This document shows, one piece after another, positions 30,697-38,064 of a DNA stretch of 38,064 nucleotides (positions are counted from its first letter, which is position 1; each line of letters opens with the position of its first letter). The notes below the pieces were generated by a model. That model worked only from the letters and a program-made list of their open reading frames with translations, did not search any database and was not told where the DNA came from. This DNA is from Oscillatoriales cyanobacterium CG2_30_44_21 (GTDB lineage: Bacteria > Cyanobacteriota > Cyanobacteriia > Pseudanabaenales > Pseudanabaenaceae): assembly GCA_001873375.1 (NCBI GenBank), contig MNZA01000242.1:1-38064 (forward strand), given 5' to 3'. The position numbers were made by a program, and so were the translations under genes.

Positions 30697-33600
30697 ATGT
30701 ACATTAAAAATGTAGAACTGACTAGATTTAAATCCTTTGGCTCCACCGTGTCGATCCCATTGTTGCGTGGGTTTACAGTGGTTTCAGGACCCAATGGATC
30801 GGGTAAATCAAATATTTTGGACGCTTTACTATTTGCGCTCGGGTTGGCGGGTTCAAAGGGGATGCGGGCGGATCGCTTGCCAGATTTGGTGAACCAAGCC
30901 CATAGCAAAACTGGGCGCATGGTGGAGGCGAGTGTGATCGTCACTTTTGCGCTAGAAGAGGCGGAAATGGCGGCGTTACAGAGTGAGGGCGTGATTCCTA
31001 AGGCGGAGGGGCAGACCGAGGGTGAATGGACGGTGATGCGGAAGTTGCGGGTGACGAGTCAGGGGACTTATACTTCCACCTATTACATTAATGGAACTCC
31101 TTGTAATTTGAGTGAACTCCATGAGCAGTTAGCCAAGTTCCGTATTTATCCTGAAGGCTATAATGTGGTGCTACAAGGGGATGTCACGGGCATTATCTCC
31201 ATGAATTCTCGGGAGCGGCGGGAGATTATTGATGAATTGGCTGGGGTAGGGGAGTTCGATCGCAAGATTTCTACAGCCAAGGACAAGCTCGATGATGTGA
31301 AGGCGCAGGAGGAGCGTTTCCGCATTGTTGAGCAGGAATTGATTGCCAATAAGGAGAAGTTAAAAGGCGATCGCGTCAAGGCGGAAAAATATAAGGCGCT
31401 GCGATTGGAATATGAACGCATGGAAGCTTCGGAGGCGGTGCTGCAACAGCGCGAGATCACCTATCAGCAATCTTTGCGTAATGTCGAGTTAATTAACAAT
31501 CGTGAACAATGTGCAAATATCGAGAAGTCCTTAGGGGAACTCTCGCAGGTAATTGAAACGGGAACGGTGCAGCTTAATGAACTCAGCGATCGCGTGCATA
31601 CGCTCGGCGAAGAGGAATATCTGGCGGTATCGAGCAACCTATCGGCACAACAAGCGGAATTGCGCGGTTTGCAACGGCAACAGCAAACTCTGACCAGTTC
31701 CTACCAAAACAATCAAAATCACATTATCAGTACCCAAGAAGATATTGATCGGTTGCTGTCAGAATCAACTCAGTTAGAATCGCAAAAGCAACTTCAGGAA
31801 GATGCCGCGATTACGGCGGAGAAATCGCGGCATCAACAGTCGGCAATTGTTTCGCAATATCGCAAGGAAGTACAGGCGATCGCTTCGGCATCTTCGGAAT
31901 GGGTGCGCCAGCAAACCCAATTACGTCAAGATGTCGATCAATCTCAAGCGGAACTCGATCCGCAAAAGCAGGAACAGACTCGGATTAAGGAAGTATTAAA
32001 TCAGCGATCGCTACAGTTGGAATCGCAGGAGAAAGAACTCAAAGAAATTGTGGCGGGTGAAGGGCGCTACAGCGTGGATATGCTTTCTAATCAATCTTTG
32101 GAAGATGCACTGCGATTGCAAGAGGCTGAAGTTAGCGGAGCGGAGTCCTTGGTGCAAACCCTTGCCAAAAATCTGGCAGAAGCTCAATTAGAAGTGCAAT
32201 TGCAAAATGAAACTATAGATCGCCTCAATCAAGAGCAGAGGGTAAAATCGCGGCAACTGGATAAACTGGAAGCACAGGTACAGGCAAGCCGTGAAGTTCA
32301 AGGTACAAGAGCTTCACAGGTAATTATTGAAGCGGATATGTCAGGGGTCTATGGACTGGTCGCTCAATTGGGACTGGTGGAACCACGCTATCAGTTGGCA
32401 TTGGAAATTTGTGCGGGTGGTCGATTAGGAAATCTAGTTGTGGAGAGCGATGAAGTTGCTTCTGAAGCGATCGCCTTACTTAAGCGAGAAAGGGCAGGGA
32501 GAGCGACTTTTTTACCCTTGAATAAGTTACAGGCGGCGCGATTCCCATCCCGCACCGAAGCTCAAAAATTAGGGGCGATCGACTATGCCTTTAATCTTGT
32601 CACCTACGAAGACCGCTATCAGGATGTCTTCTCCTTTGTGTTTGGCAATACGCTGGTATTTGAGAACCTCAACCAAGCGCGGTTCCACATCGGCAAATAT
32701 CGCATGGTGACATTGGAAGGGGAAATCTTAGAAACATCAGGGGCAATGACAGGGGGTAGTGCGCCCTTACATAGCAGTCTCCATTTTGGTAATGCCAAAC
32801 CTGCGGAGTCTTCGGAAACCAAGCAATTGCGCGATCGCCTTTTGGAAATCGATCAAATGTTGGCGCGGCTCAATCAACGTTTGCGCGGTGCATTGACGGG
32901 CATTGCCAAGTATGAGGAGCAGTTGCAATCGGCACGGACGGCTCAGCGCGAGTCCCAACTTCAGCGCGATCGCATTTATGAACAAATCGAACGCAACAGC
33001 CGCGACCGCTCTCGCTTGCAGGATCAAATTCAGAAAACCCGCGCCGCCATGGAAATTGGGCAAGGGCAATTAAATAATTTGGATGGCAATATTGCCGAAC
33101 TAGAAGCCAAACTCTATGTCAAACGCGCCGAATTAACGGAACTAGAAAAGTCTGGAACCCATACCCGTTGGCTACAGGCGCAAGAAAGTTTGCAGGGTCA
33201 AGAGGCTCTATTAAATGCGGCGGAAATTGAACTGCGAACCGCTAAGCAAAGGGCTGGTGAATTAGAAAATCAACATAAGCTTGCCCTTGAAAAAATGGCA
33301 CAACGACAAAGCCGTCTGCAAGAGCTGCGCAGTAGTCAAGCTGAATTGATTAACAGTACATCGCAAGTGCAAATGCAAATCAAGCAAACTGAACAGGCGA
33401 TCATTACCTATCAATCGCGCTTAGAAGTCCTAGAACAAACCATCGGTGCCGCCAAACAGGAACGGGATGCGGCGGAGCGATCGCTAAGAACTCAGCAGCA
33501 GCAATATCAACAACAGGAATGGCAGTTACAAAAGAATCGCGAACGTCAAGTTGAACTAACTCAACAAATCGCTCAATTTACTGAGCAATTAGAACTAATT

Positions 33601-34284
33601 GAACTCCCTGACATTGTTCCTGAAGTTCCTGAAACCATGACCCTCGAACAGTTGCAACTAGAGCAGCGCCGTCTCCTCAAGCGCATCCAGTCGATGGAGC
33701 CTGTAAATATGATGGCGATCGCCGAATATGAAGCAACATCGGAACGTCTCGAAGAACTCAGTAGCCGCTTGGAAACCCTCAACCAAGAACGCACCGAACT
33801 ATTAATCAGAATTGAGAACTTCACCACCTTGCGTCAACGCGCCTTCATGCAAGCCTTTGATGCTGTAAATGGACATTTCAAAGAAATCTTCTCCGAACTA
33901 TCCGATGGCGATGGCTTCTTACAATTGGAAAATCCCAACGCGCCCCTCAGTGGCGGCTTAACCCTCGTTGCCCATCCCAAGGGCAAACAAGTTCAAAATC
34001 TCTCATCCATGTCTGGTGGCGAAAAATCTCTCACGGCTCTCAGCTTTATCTTTGCATTGCAGCGCTATCGCCCTTCCCCTTTCTATGCCTTCGATGAAGT
34101 CGATATGTTCCTTGATGGCGCAAATGTGGAACGGCTCTCAAAAATGGTACGCAAGCAAGCTAGTTTGGCGCAATTTATCGTGGTCAGTCTACGCCGCCCG
34201 ATGATCGAAGCCTCCGAGCGAACCATCGGCGTAACCCAAGCAAGGGGCGCACATACGCAGGTGTTAGGTTTAGAACTGCGGTAA
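30697..34284 (+). CDS. smc: Chromosome segregation ATPase SMC
   Basis: 1195 residues, normal for bacterial SMC. The N-terminal half of the ATPase has Walker A GPNGSGKSN (31-39) and Q-loop region VLQGDVTGIISMNSRERREIIDELAG. Long coiled coils flank a hinge at about 520-680 (GVYGLVAQLGLVEPRYQLALEICAGGRLGNLVV, LETSGAMTGGS). The C-terminal half has the ABC signature SSMSGGEKSLTALS and Walker B/D-loop YAFDEVDMFLDGANVERLS. Works with ScpA/ScpB in condensin-like loop extrusion; neither gene is adjacent. ATG start. No truncation. Confidence 0.95.
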   Translation: MYIKNVELTRFKSFGSTVSIPLLRGFTVVSGPNGSGKSNILDALLFALGLAGSKGMRADRLPDLVNQAHSKTGRMVEASVIVTFALEEAEMAALQSEGVIPKAEGQTEGEWTVMRKLRVTSQGTYTSTYYINGTPCNLSELHEQLAKFRIYPEGYNVVLQGDVTGIISMNSRERREIIDELAGVGEFDRKISTAKDKLDDVKAQEERFRIVEQELIANKEKLKGDRVKAEKYKALRLEYERMEASEAVLQQREITYQQSLRNVELINNREQCANIEKSLGELSQVIETGTVQLNELSDRVHTLGEEEYLAVSSNLSAQQAELRGLQRQQQTLTSSYQNNQNHIISTQEDIDRLLSESTQLESQKQLQEDAAITAEKSRHQQSAIVSQYRKEVQAIASASSEWVRQQTQLRQDVDQSQAELDPQKQEQTRIKEVLNQRSLQLESQEKELKEIVAGEGRYSVDMLSNQSLEDALRLQEAEVSGAESLVQTLAKNLAEAQLEVQLQNETIDRLNQEQRVKSRQLDKLEAQVQASREVQGTRASQVIIEADMSGVYGLVAQLGLVEPRYQLALEICAGGRLGNLVVESDEVASEAIALLKRERAGRATFLPLNKLQAARFPSRTEAQKLGAIDYAFNLVTYEDRYQDVFSFVFGNTLVFENLNQARFHIGKYRMVTLEGEILETSGAMTGGSAPLHSSLHFGNAKPAESSETKQLRDRLLEIDQMLARLNQRLRGALTGIAKYEEQLQSARTAQRESQLQRDRIYEQIERNSRDRSRLQDQIQKTRAAMEIGQGQLNNLDGNIAELEAKLYVKRAELTELEKSGTHTRWLQAQESLQGQEALLNAAEIELRTAKQRAGELENQHKLALEKMAQRQSRLQELRSSQAELINSTSQVQMQIKQTEQAIITYQSRLEVLEQTIGAAKQERDAAERSLRTQQQQYQQQEWQLQKNRERQVELTQQIAQFTEQLELIELPDIVPEVPETMTLEQLQLEQRRLLKRIQSMEPVNMMAIAEYEATSERLEELSSRLETLNQERTELLIRIENFTTLRQRAFMQAFDAVNGHFKEIFSELSDGDGFLQLENPNAPLSGGLTLVAHPKGKQVQNLSSMSGGEKSLTALSFIFALQRYRPSPFYAFDEVDMFLDGANVERLSKMVRKQASLAQFIVVSLRRPMIEASERTIGVTQARGAHTQVLGLELR

Positions 34285-34288
34285 ACTT

Positions 34289-34543
34289 TCAAAATTTTCT
34301 CTGGATTTTAAGTCGCGATCGCCCATGACTTAAAACCCAATCGACAGCATCCGCAATATCCTGCTCACTCCAATCCAAACCAACAAGCTTAGAACGTACT
34401 GCTTCAGCACAGTGGATTCTTACAGGAATCCAAAAGCGCTGTATAAATAAGTAGATCAACATAATTAAAACCCAAAACCAGAAGTTGTTCCGACCGCCAT
34501 GCGGTCGGAACAACTTCTGGTTTTTTAGGTTATACCAATTCAC
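34289..34543 (-). CDS. Doubtful ORF, N-terminal half encoded by a palindrome
   Basis: 84 codons. The first 30 or so (NLKNQKLFRPHGGRNNFWFW) are palindrome H33 read through. The last 45 (WIPVRIHCAEAVRSKLVGLDWSEQDIADAVDWVLSHG) look like real protein and could be the end of a decayed gene of a small cyanobacterial family I cannot name. Either a remnant captured downstream of smc or a palindrome that expanded into a gene. Convergent with smc with a gap of 4 bp. Confidence 0.3.
   Translation of the reverse strand: MNWYNLKNQKLFRPHGGRNNFWFWVLIMLIYLFIQRFWIPVRIHCAEAVRSKLVGLDWSEQDIADAVDWVLSHGRSRLKIQRKF
34474..34524. repeat. Palindrome H33, loop CAT, altered core
   Basis: Two 24-base perfect arms around CAT. 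The core arm is GTTCCGACCGC where other copies read GTTCCGCCCGC, and the opposite arm carries the matching change. Confidence 0.9.
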
Positions 34544-34571
34544 AAAAGTGTGACTACAATTTTGTGAATTG
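34536..34571. repeat. Inverted repeat CAATTCACAAAA
   Basis: Perfect 12-base arms CAATTCACAAAA/TTTTGTGAATTG separated by 12 bases. No three-base loop, so it is a different class from its neighbours. Confidence 0.75.
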
Positions 34572-34597
34572 AAAACTAAACCCAGTATGGTTTTTAG

Positions 34598-34628
34598 AAT
34601 AAAGAAATGGCTACGCCATTTCTTTATT
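34598..34628. repeat. Palindrome H35, loop TAC
   Basis: Two 14-base perfect arms around TAC. It contains the ATG at 34607 that the ORF track uses for cobK. Confidence 0.88.
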
Positions 34629-34663
34629 TGGTATTACTTAGTAAGTATTTTGACGCACTCACC

Positions 34664-35416
34664 ATGACAAAAATCCTGATTCTGGGCGGCACAGGTGACG
34701 CGGTAAAGCTTGCCGCCAAGCTTGCCGACATCCCCAATCTTGAAATAATTAGTTCCCTTGCGGGACGAACCAAACAACCATCGGCGCTGGTGGGACAGGT
34801 GCGAATTGGTGGATTTGGCGGTGCTTTAGGGCTAGCTAATTATTTACAAGAAAATTCTATCCATCTGCTCATTGATGCGACCCATCCCTGCGCGGGACAA
34901 ATTACGATCAATGGCGCGATCGCCGCTAGCTCTACAAATACGCCCCATCTAATGCTAGTGCGTCCGCAATGGGACAAAGTAGCGGGAGATAACTGGATTG
35001 AAGTGCCAACAGTAGATGCGGCGGCACAAGCTATTCCTGAGTTCGTTAAACGGGTATTTATTACTTCAGGTCGCCAGCAACTAGAGCCATTTTTGAAGCG
35101 ATCGCCAGAAACTTGGTATCTGATCCGTTCCATTGACCCGCCCGATCTGCAACTGCCCCATAGCCAAGTGTTACTTGATCGAGGCCCCTTTGGCTTGGAA
35201 CAAGAACTTAAGTTGTTAAAGGAATATCAAATTGAGGCGATCGTTAGTAAAAACAGTGGCGGTGCTGCAACCTATGCCAAGATCATAGCAGCGCGTAAAT
35301 TAAGGCTTCCGGTGATCATGGTGCAGCGCCCTATGATGCCAGAGGGGAACAAAGTTACTAATATCGAAGAGGCGATCGCATGGGTTGGCAAGTTCCATCT
35401 TGGCAAAGATGGCTAA
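34664..35416 (+). CDS. cobK: Precorrin-6A reductase
   Basis: 250 residues from ATG at 34664 (MTKILILGGTGDAVKLAAKL). The tracked start at 34607 lies in a palindrome and adds 19 unlikely residues. CobK/CbiJ reduces the precorrin-6A macrocycle with NADPH in corrin-ring synthesis. ILILGGTGDA (nucleotide-binding loop), LIDATHPCAGQITINGAIAA, RVFITSGRQQLEPF, ETWYLIRSIDPPDLQLP and VSKNSGGAATYAKIIAARKLRLPVIMVQRP are family blocks. The 3' end overlaps the ClC gene by 37 bp in another frame, suggesting co-transcription. No other cob genes are in the window. Confidence 0.9.
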   Translation: MTKILILGGTGDAVKLAAKLADIPNLEIISSLAGRTKQPSALVGQVRIGGFGGALGLANYLQENSIHLLIDATHPCAGQITINGAIAASSTNTPHLMLVRPQWDKVAGDNWIEVPTVDAAAQAIPEFVKRVFITSGRQQLEPFLKRSPETWYLIRSIDPPDLQLPHSQVLLDRGPFGLEQELKLLKEYQIEAIVSKNSGGAATYAKIIAARKLRLPVIMVQRPMMPEGNKVTNIEEAIAWVGKFHLGKDG

Positions 35417-38022
35417 AACCAAAAAGGCTAGCTATTTTAGAGGCTTGTTTAATCGGTTTATTGGCAGGTATCGCGGCGGTATTGCTCAAACAGGGCATTG
35501 GCTGGCTGGGGGGATGGCGAATCTATATTTCTAATGATCTGCCCACTTGGTTGGCTTTGCCTGTGATTGGCATGGCGGGCGGATTTTTATCAGGATTTTT
35601 AGTCGAAAACTTTGCCACGGAAGCATCGGGTAGTGGCATCCCTCAAGTCAAAGCCGCCTTGAGCTATGTGCCGATCGCCCTCAATTTAAGGGTGGCGATC
35701 GTCAAAGTCTCCAGTACGATCTTGTCGCTCGGTTCAGGACTAGCCCTTGGTCGTCAGGGACCCACTGTCCAAATTGGGGCAGCGATCGCAGGACAGGTCA
35801 GCCAATGGATTCCTAACTCACCTGAGTATCAACGTCAGCTAATTGCCGCAGGAGCCGCCGCAGGACTCGCCGCAGGTTTTAACGCCCCGATCGCAGGCGT
35901 ATTATTTGTGATCGAAGAACTTTTGCATGATGTTTCCAGCTTGACCCTTGGAACTGCCATCCTTGCTTCATTTATTGGCGCTACCGTTTCAAGGTTGCTC
36001 ACTGGGCAGAGCCTAGCCCAAACTATTCCTCAAGTACAGTTTACGCCCCAAGAAATTCCTTTCTTACTGATTTTAGGGCTTGCCGCAGGTTGGTTAGCGG
36101 CATTATTTAATCACGGCGTACTGGCGGCGATTCAATGGAATCGCCAAACTTTCAAAATCAAGCTGTCTTGGCGCATTGCGATCGCAGGAGGTTTATCTGG
36201 ACTAGCGATCGCGATGCTACCGATTGACTTTCGCGATAGTACGGGGCTGCAACTGTTTTTGGCAATGGGGCAGTCGGACTGGCAAGTGACCGCTAGTGCT
36301 TTTGCGGTTAGGTTCATCCTTGCTTTGATCGCCTGTAGCTCCGAAGCCCCTGGGGGACTATTCATTCCCAGTTTGATTTTGGGAGCAGCTTTAGGATCAT
36401 TAGTTGGCAATTTAGAGCAGTCGCTATTGGGAACAGGAACGCTCTCAACTTACGCCTTGTCGGGAATGGGTGCTTTTTTTGGGGCAGTTGCCAAGGTTCC
36501 AATTACCGCTTTTGTGATCGTCTTTGAGATCACGATGGATTTTAATATCATTCTTCCCTTGATGATTACCAGTGTGGTTGCCTATCTCTGTGCTGAGAAA
36601 TTCGCTCCAGGTTCTCTGTATACCCACTTACTAGAGCTAAAGGGGATTTATTTAAAAACAGACACAGGATCGGAAGACATTTGGAATGGAATGGATGCGG
36701 CGGATGTGATGCAGCGAGATGTGGAAGTTCTGTCTGATCAGATGACGATCGCCGAAGCGATGCAGACCTTTGGGCGATCGCATCATCGGGGATTTCCTGT
36801 GATCAGCAATCAGCAGCATCTAGTGGGGATTATCACCCAAATGGACTTGGTAAAGGTGTCTGAACGTCAACTTTCCAATGAATTGGCGATCGCCGAAATC
36901 ATGACTCCCAAGCCAATCAGCGTCAGCCCCGAAGAGGGACTCTCTCAGGTTTTATATCTGTTGTCCTATTACAAACTGTCCCGTCTGCCAGTAATTGATC
37001 GCCATAAGCTAGTCGGCATCATTACTCGCAGTGACATCCTGCGGGCGCAGGCTAAGCGCTTGCGCGGCGTGAGTTCCCAAACTTCTAAACCCTCCTATTT
37101 GGTTTATCAACAAAGGGGAACCGCTACGGGTCGGGGAAAATTGCTGTTACCGCTTCACAATTTGCAAACGGCAACCTATCTAATTGATATCGCCTTAGCG
37201 ATCGCCTCTGAACATAATTACGAATTGGAATGCTTACATATCATCGCGATCGCTTCCCATCTGCCACCGTCCGAAACCAGCGTGGACTTGAGCCATAGCT
37301 TGGCTTTGTTTAAGCAAGCTGCTACAGCCGCCAAACTCAAGCAAGTTCCCTTGCATACACAGGTGCGAGTAGCCCATGATACGGGGCAAGCAATTCTGGA
37401 AGTCATCGGTGATCGCAAAACAAATTTATTGATCATCGGTTGGGCTGGAAACTCTTCATCCCCAGAACGCATTTTTGGCAATACTGTCGATACGGTGGTC
37501 AGGCAAGCCGATTGTGATGTGATGCTAGTCAAATTTAGCGATCGACTCCAAAACGCCAATCCCTTCAATCAAGAATTCCGCAAACCGCAAGTTAGTTTCA
37601 ATCGTTGGCTGATTCCGATCGCGGGTGGTCCCAATGCTGAAGGAGCGATGCAGCTATTGCCATCATTGCTTTCGCTTGCGGACAATCCTGAAGCCTGTCT
37701 ATGTCAAATTTTTGCCCCAGATACAGAAGAAAATACACCTAAAAAGTCAGGAAAACCAGCCAAGAATTTAGAAAAGTATGCCGATTATCTCTTTAAAACT
37801 AAGAAATTCTCGGCGGGAGTGATATCTGTGTGTTCCAAGTCAATCGCCGATGCGATCGTTGATCTCGCCAATCAGGAACGCAGTGACGTAATTTTGTTAG
37901 GGGCAAGTCGTGAAAGTATGTTGCAGCATATTGTGCAGGGCAATATTCCTGACGCGATCGCTCGCAATAGCGACAAAACCATCATTATTTTTAAAAGAGC
38001 CACATCACAAATTTCAAATTAG
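35380..38022 (+). CDS. ClC chloride channel/transporter with CBS pair and USP domains
   Basis: 880 residues. The ClC membrane domain (about 20-410) has GSGIPQ (84-89, the Ser that holds chloride), LGRQGPTVQIGA (123-134), NAPIAGVLFVIEELLHD and APGGLFIPSLILGA. Two CBS domains follow (about 443-560: VMQRDVEVLSDQMTIAEAM, IMTPKPISVSPEEGLSQVLYLL). Then comes a universal-stress domain (about 580-730: LLLPLHNLQTATYLIDIA, NLLIIGWAGNSSSPERIFGNTVDTVVRQADCDVMLV) and a second USP-like domain (about 745-875: DVILLGASRESMLQHIVQG). CBS and USP domains usually bind adenine nucleotides and so could gate transport by energy state. The gating Glu of ClC-ec1 (GREGP) is Gln126 here. ATG start inside cobK. Confidence 0.9.
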   Translation: MGWQVPSWQRWLKPKRLAILEACLIGLLAGIAAVLLKQGIGWLGGWRIYISNDLPTWLALPVIGMAGGFLSGFLVENFATEASGSGIPQVKAALSYVPIALNLRVAIVKVSSTILSLGSGLALGRQGPTVQIGAAIAGQVSQWIPNSPEYQRQLIAAGAAAGLAAGFNAPIAGVLFVIEELLHDVSSLTLGTAILASFIGATVSRLLTGQSLAQTIPQVQFTPQEIPFLLILGLAAGWLAALFNHGVLAAIQWNRQTFKIKLSWRIAIAGGLSGLAIAMLPIDFRDSTGLQLFLAMGQSDWQVTASAFAVRFILALIACSSEAPGGLFIPSLILGAALGSLVGNLEQSLLGTGTLSTYALSGMGAFFGAVAKVPITAFVIVFEITMDFNIILPLMITSVVAYLCAEKFAPGSLYTHLLELKGIYLKTDTGSEDIWNGMDAADVMQRDVEVLSDQMTIAEAMQTFGRSHHRGFPVISNQQHLVGIITQMDLVKVSERQLSNELAIAEIMTPKPISVSPEEGLSQVLYLLSYYKLSRLPVIDRHKLVGIITRSDILRAQAKRLRGVSSQTSKPSYLVYQQRGTATGRGKLLLPLHNLQTATYLIDIALAIASEHNYELECLHIIAIASHLPPSETSVDLSHSLALFKQAATAAKLKQVPLHTQVRVAHDTGQAILEVIGDRKTNLLIIGWAGNSSSPERIFGNTVDTVVRQADCDVMLVKFSDRLQNANPFNQEFRKPQVSFNRWLIPIAGGPNAEGAMQLLPSLLSLADNPEACLCQIFAPDTEENTPKKSGKPAKNLEKYADYLFKTKKFSAGVISVCSKSIADAIVDLANQERSDVILLGASRESMLQHIVQGNIPDAIARNSDKTIIIFKRATSQISN

Positions 38023-38046
38023 GAAATGGCAAAGCCATTTCCTAAT
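38018..38046. repeat. Palindrome H36, loop AAA
   Basis: Two 13-base perfect arms around AAA (ATGGC-AAA-GCCAT). Contains the stop codon of the ClC gene. Confidence 0.88.
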
Positions 38047-38064
38047 CCCTTCCCATTGAAAAAT

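Noticed and set aside
34607-34663. Upstream start for cobK
   Set aside because: The ATG is in palindrome H35 and adds residues before MTKILILGGTG that the family lacks.

Overview
The window looks like cyanobacterial chromosome. The octamer GCGATCGC (HIP1) occurs in most genes. The gene content fits: CO2-uptake-type NdhF and NdhD, a cyanobacterial-type glutamate-cysteine ligase, pentapeptide-repeat proteins, Uma2 and DUF29 proteins, and a SufS and MoeB-rhodanese pair. A Pseudanabaena-like filamentous lineage is my guess; the sequence does not prove it. Genes sit singly or in pairs on both strands, and the gaps between them hold perfect or near-perfect palindromes.

Layout. 1-2.2 kb: a hybrid response-regulator/PAS/GAF histidine kinase that runs off the left edge. 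2.5-9.0 kb: housekeeping genes (TIGR01777 epimerase, aat, murG, a pentapeptide-repeat protein, a MAPEG protein, an M61 peptidase). 9.1-10.0 kb: decayed DNA with an Uma2 gene lacking its middle and the 5' end of a pentapeptide gene. 10.0-12.8 kb: an SPFH/band-7 protein and a class I lysyl-tRNA synthetase. 12.8-13.2 kb: a deleted IS1-family element carrying a nested 92-bp MITE. 13.2-14.6 kb: small genes and a gap crowded with hairpins. 14.7-17.8 kb: MoeB-rhodanese, SufS and a small protein that may be PatD-like. 17.9-21.5 kb: ndhF and ndhD of the CO2-uptake NDH-1 type. 21.5-22.9 kb: ffh. 23.0-27.6 kb: an accessory island of toxin-antitoxin modules (DUF433/DUF5615, MazF, YoeB, BrnTA), Uma2, DUF29 and a membrane-protein gene broken by an amber codon. 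27.9-38.0 kb: gshA, a DUF3095 protein, smc, cobK, and a ClC-CBS-USP transporter whose start overlaps cobK.

Two kinds of structure stand out. First, more than thirty intergenic palindromes share one design: long, often perfect arms and exactly three unpaired central bases. Most centres are GC-GNA-GC or its complement GC-TNC-GC. The DNA heptamer GCGNAGC is known as an exceptionally stable mini-hairpin. Outer arms differ from copy to copy yet stay self-complementary, and neighbouring palindromes sometimes share an arm. This suggests palindromes that grow by copying one arm onto the other. Second, in the accessory island four copies of a 41-bp repeat, bounded by HIP1 sites and built on a TTGAG motif, separate consecutive toxin-antitoxin/DUF29 modules. 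All four copies have the same orientation although the genes do not. This cassette-like layout is the best candidate here for an undescribed system.
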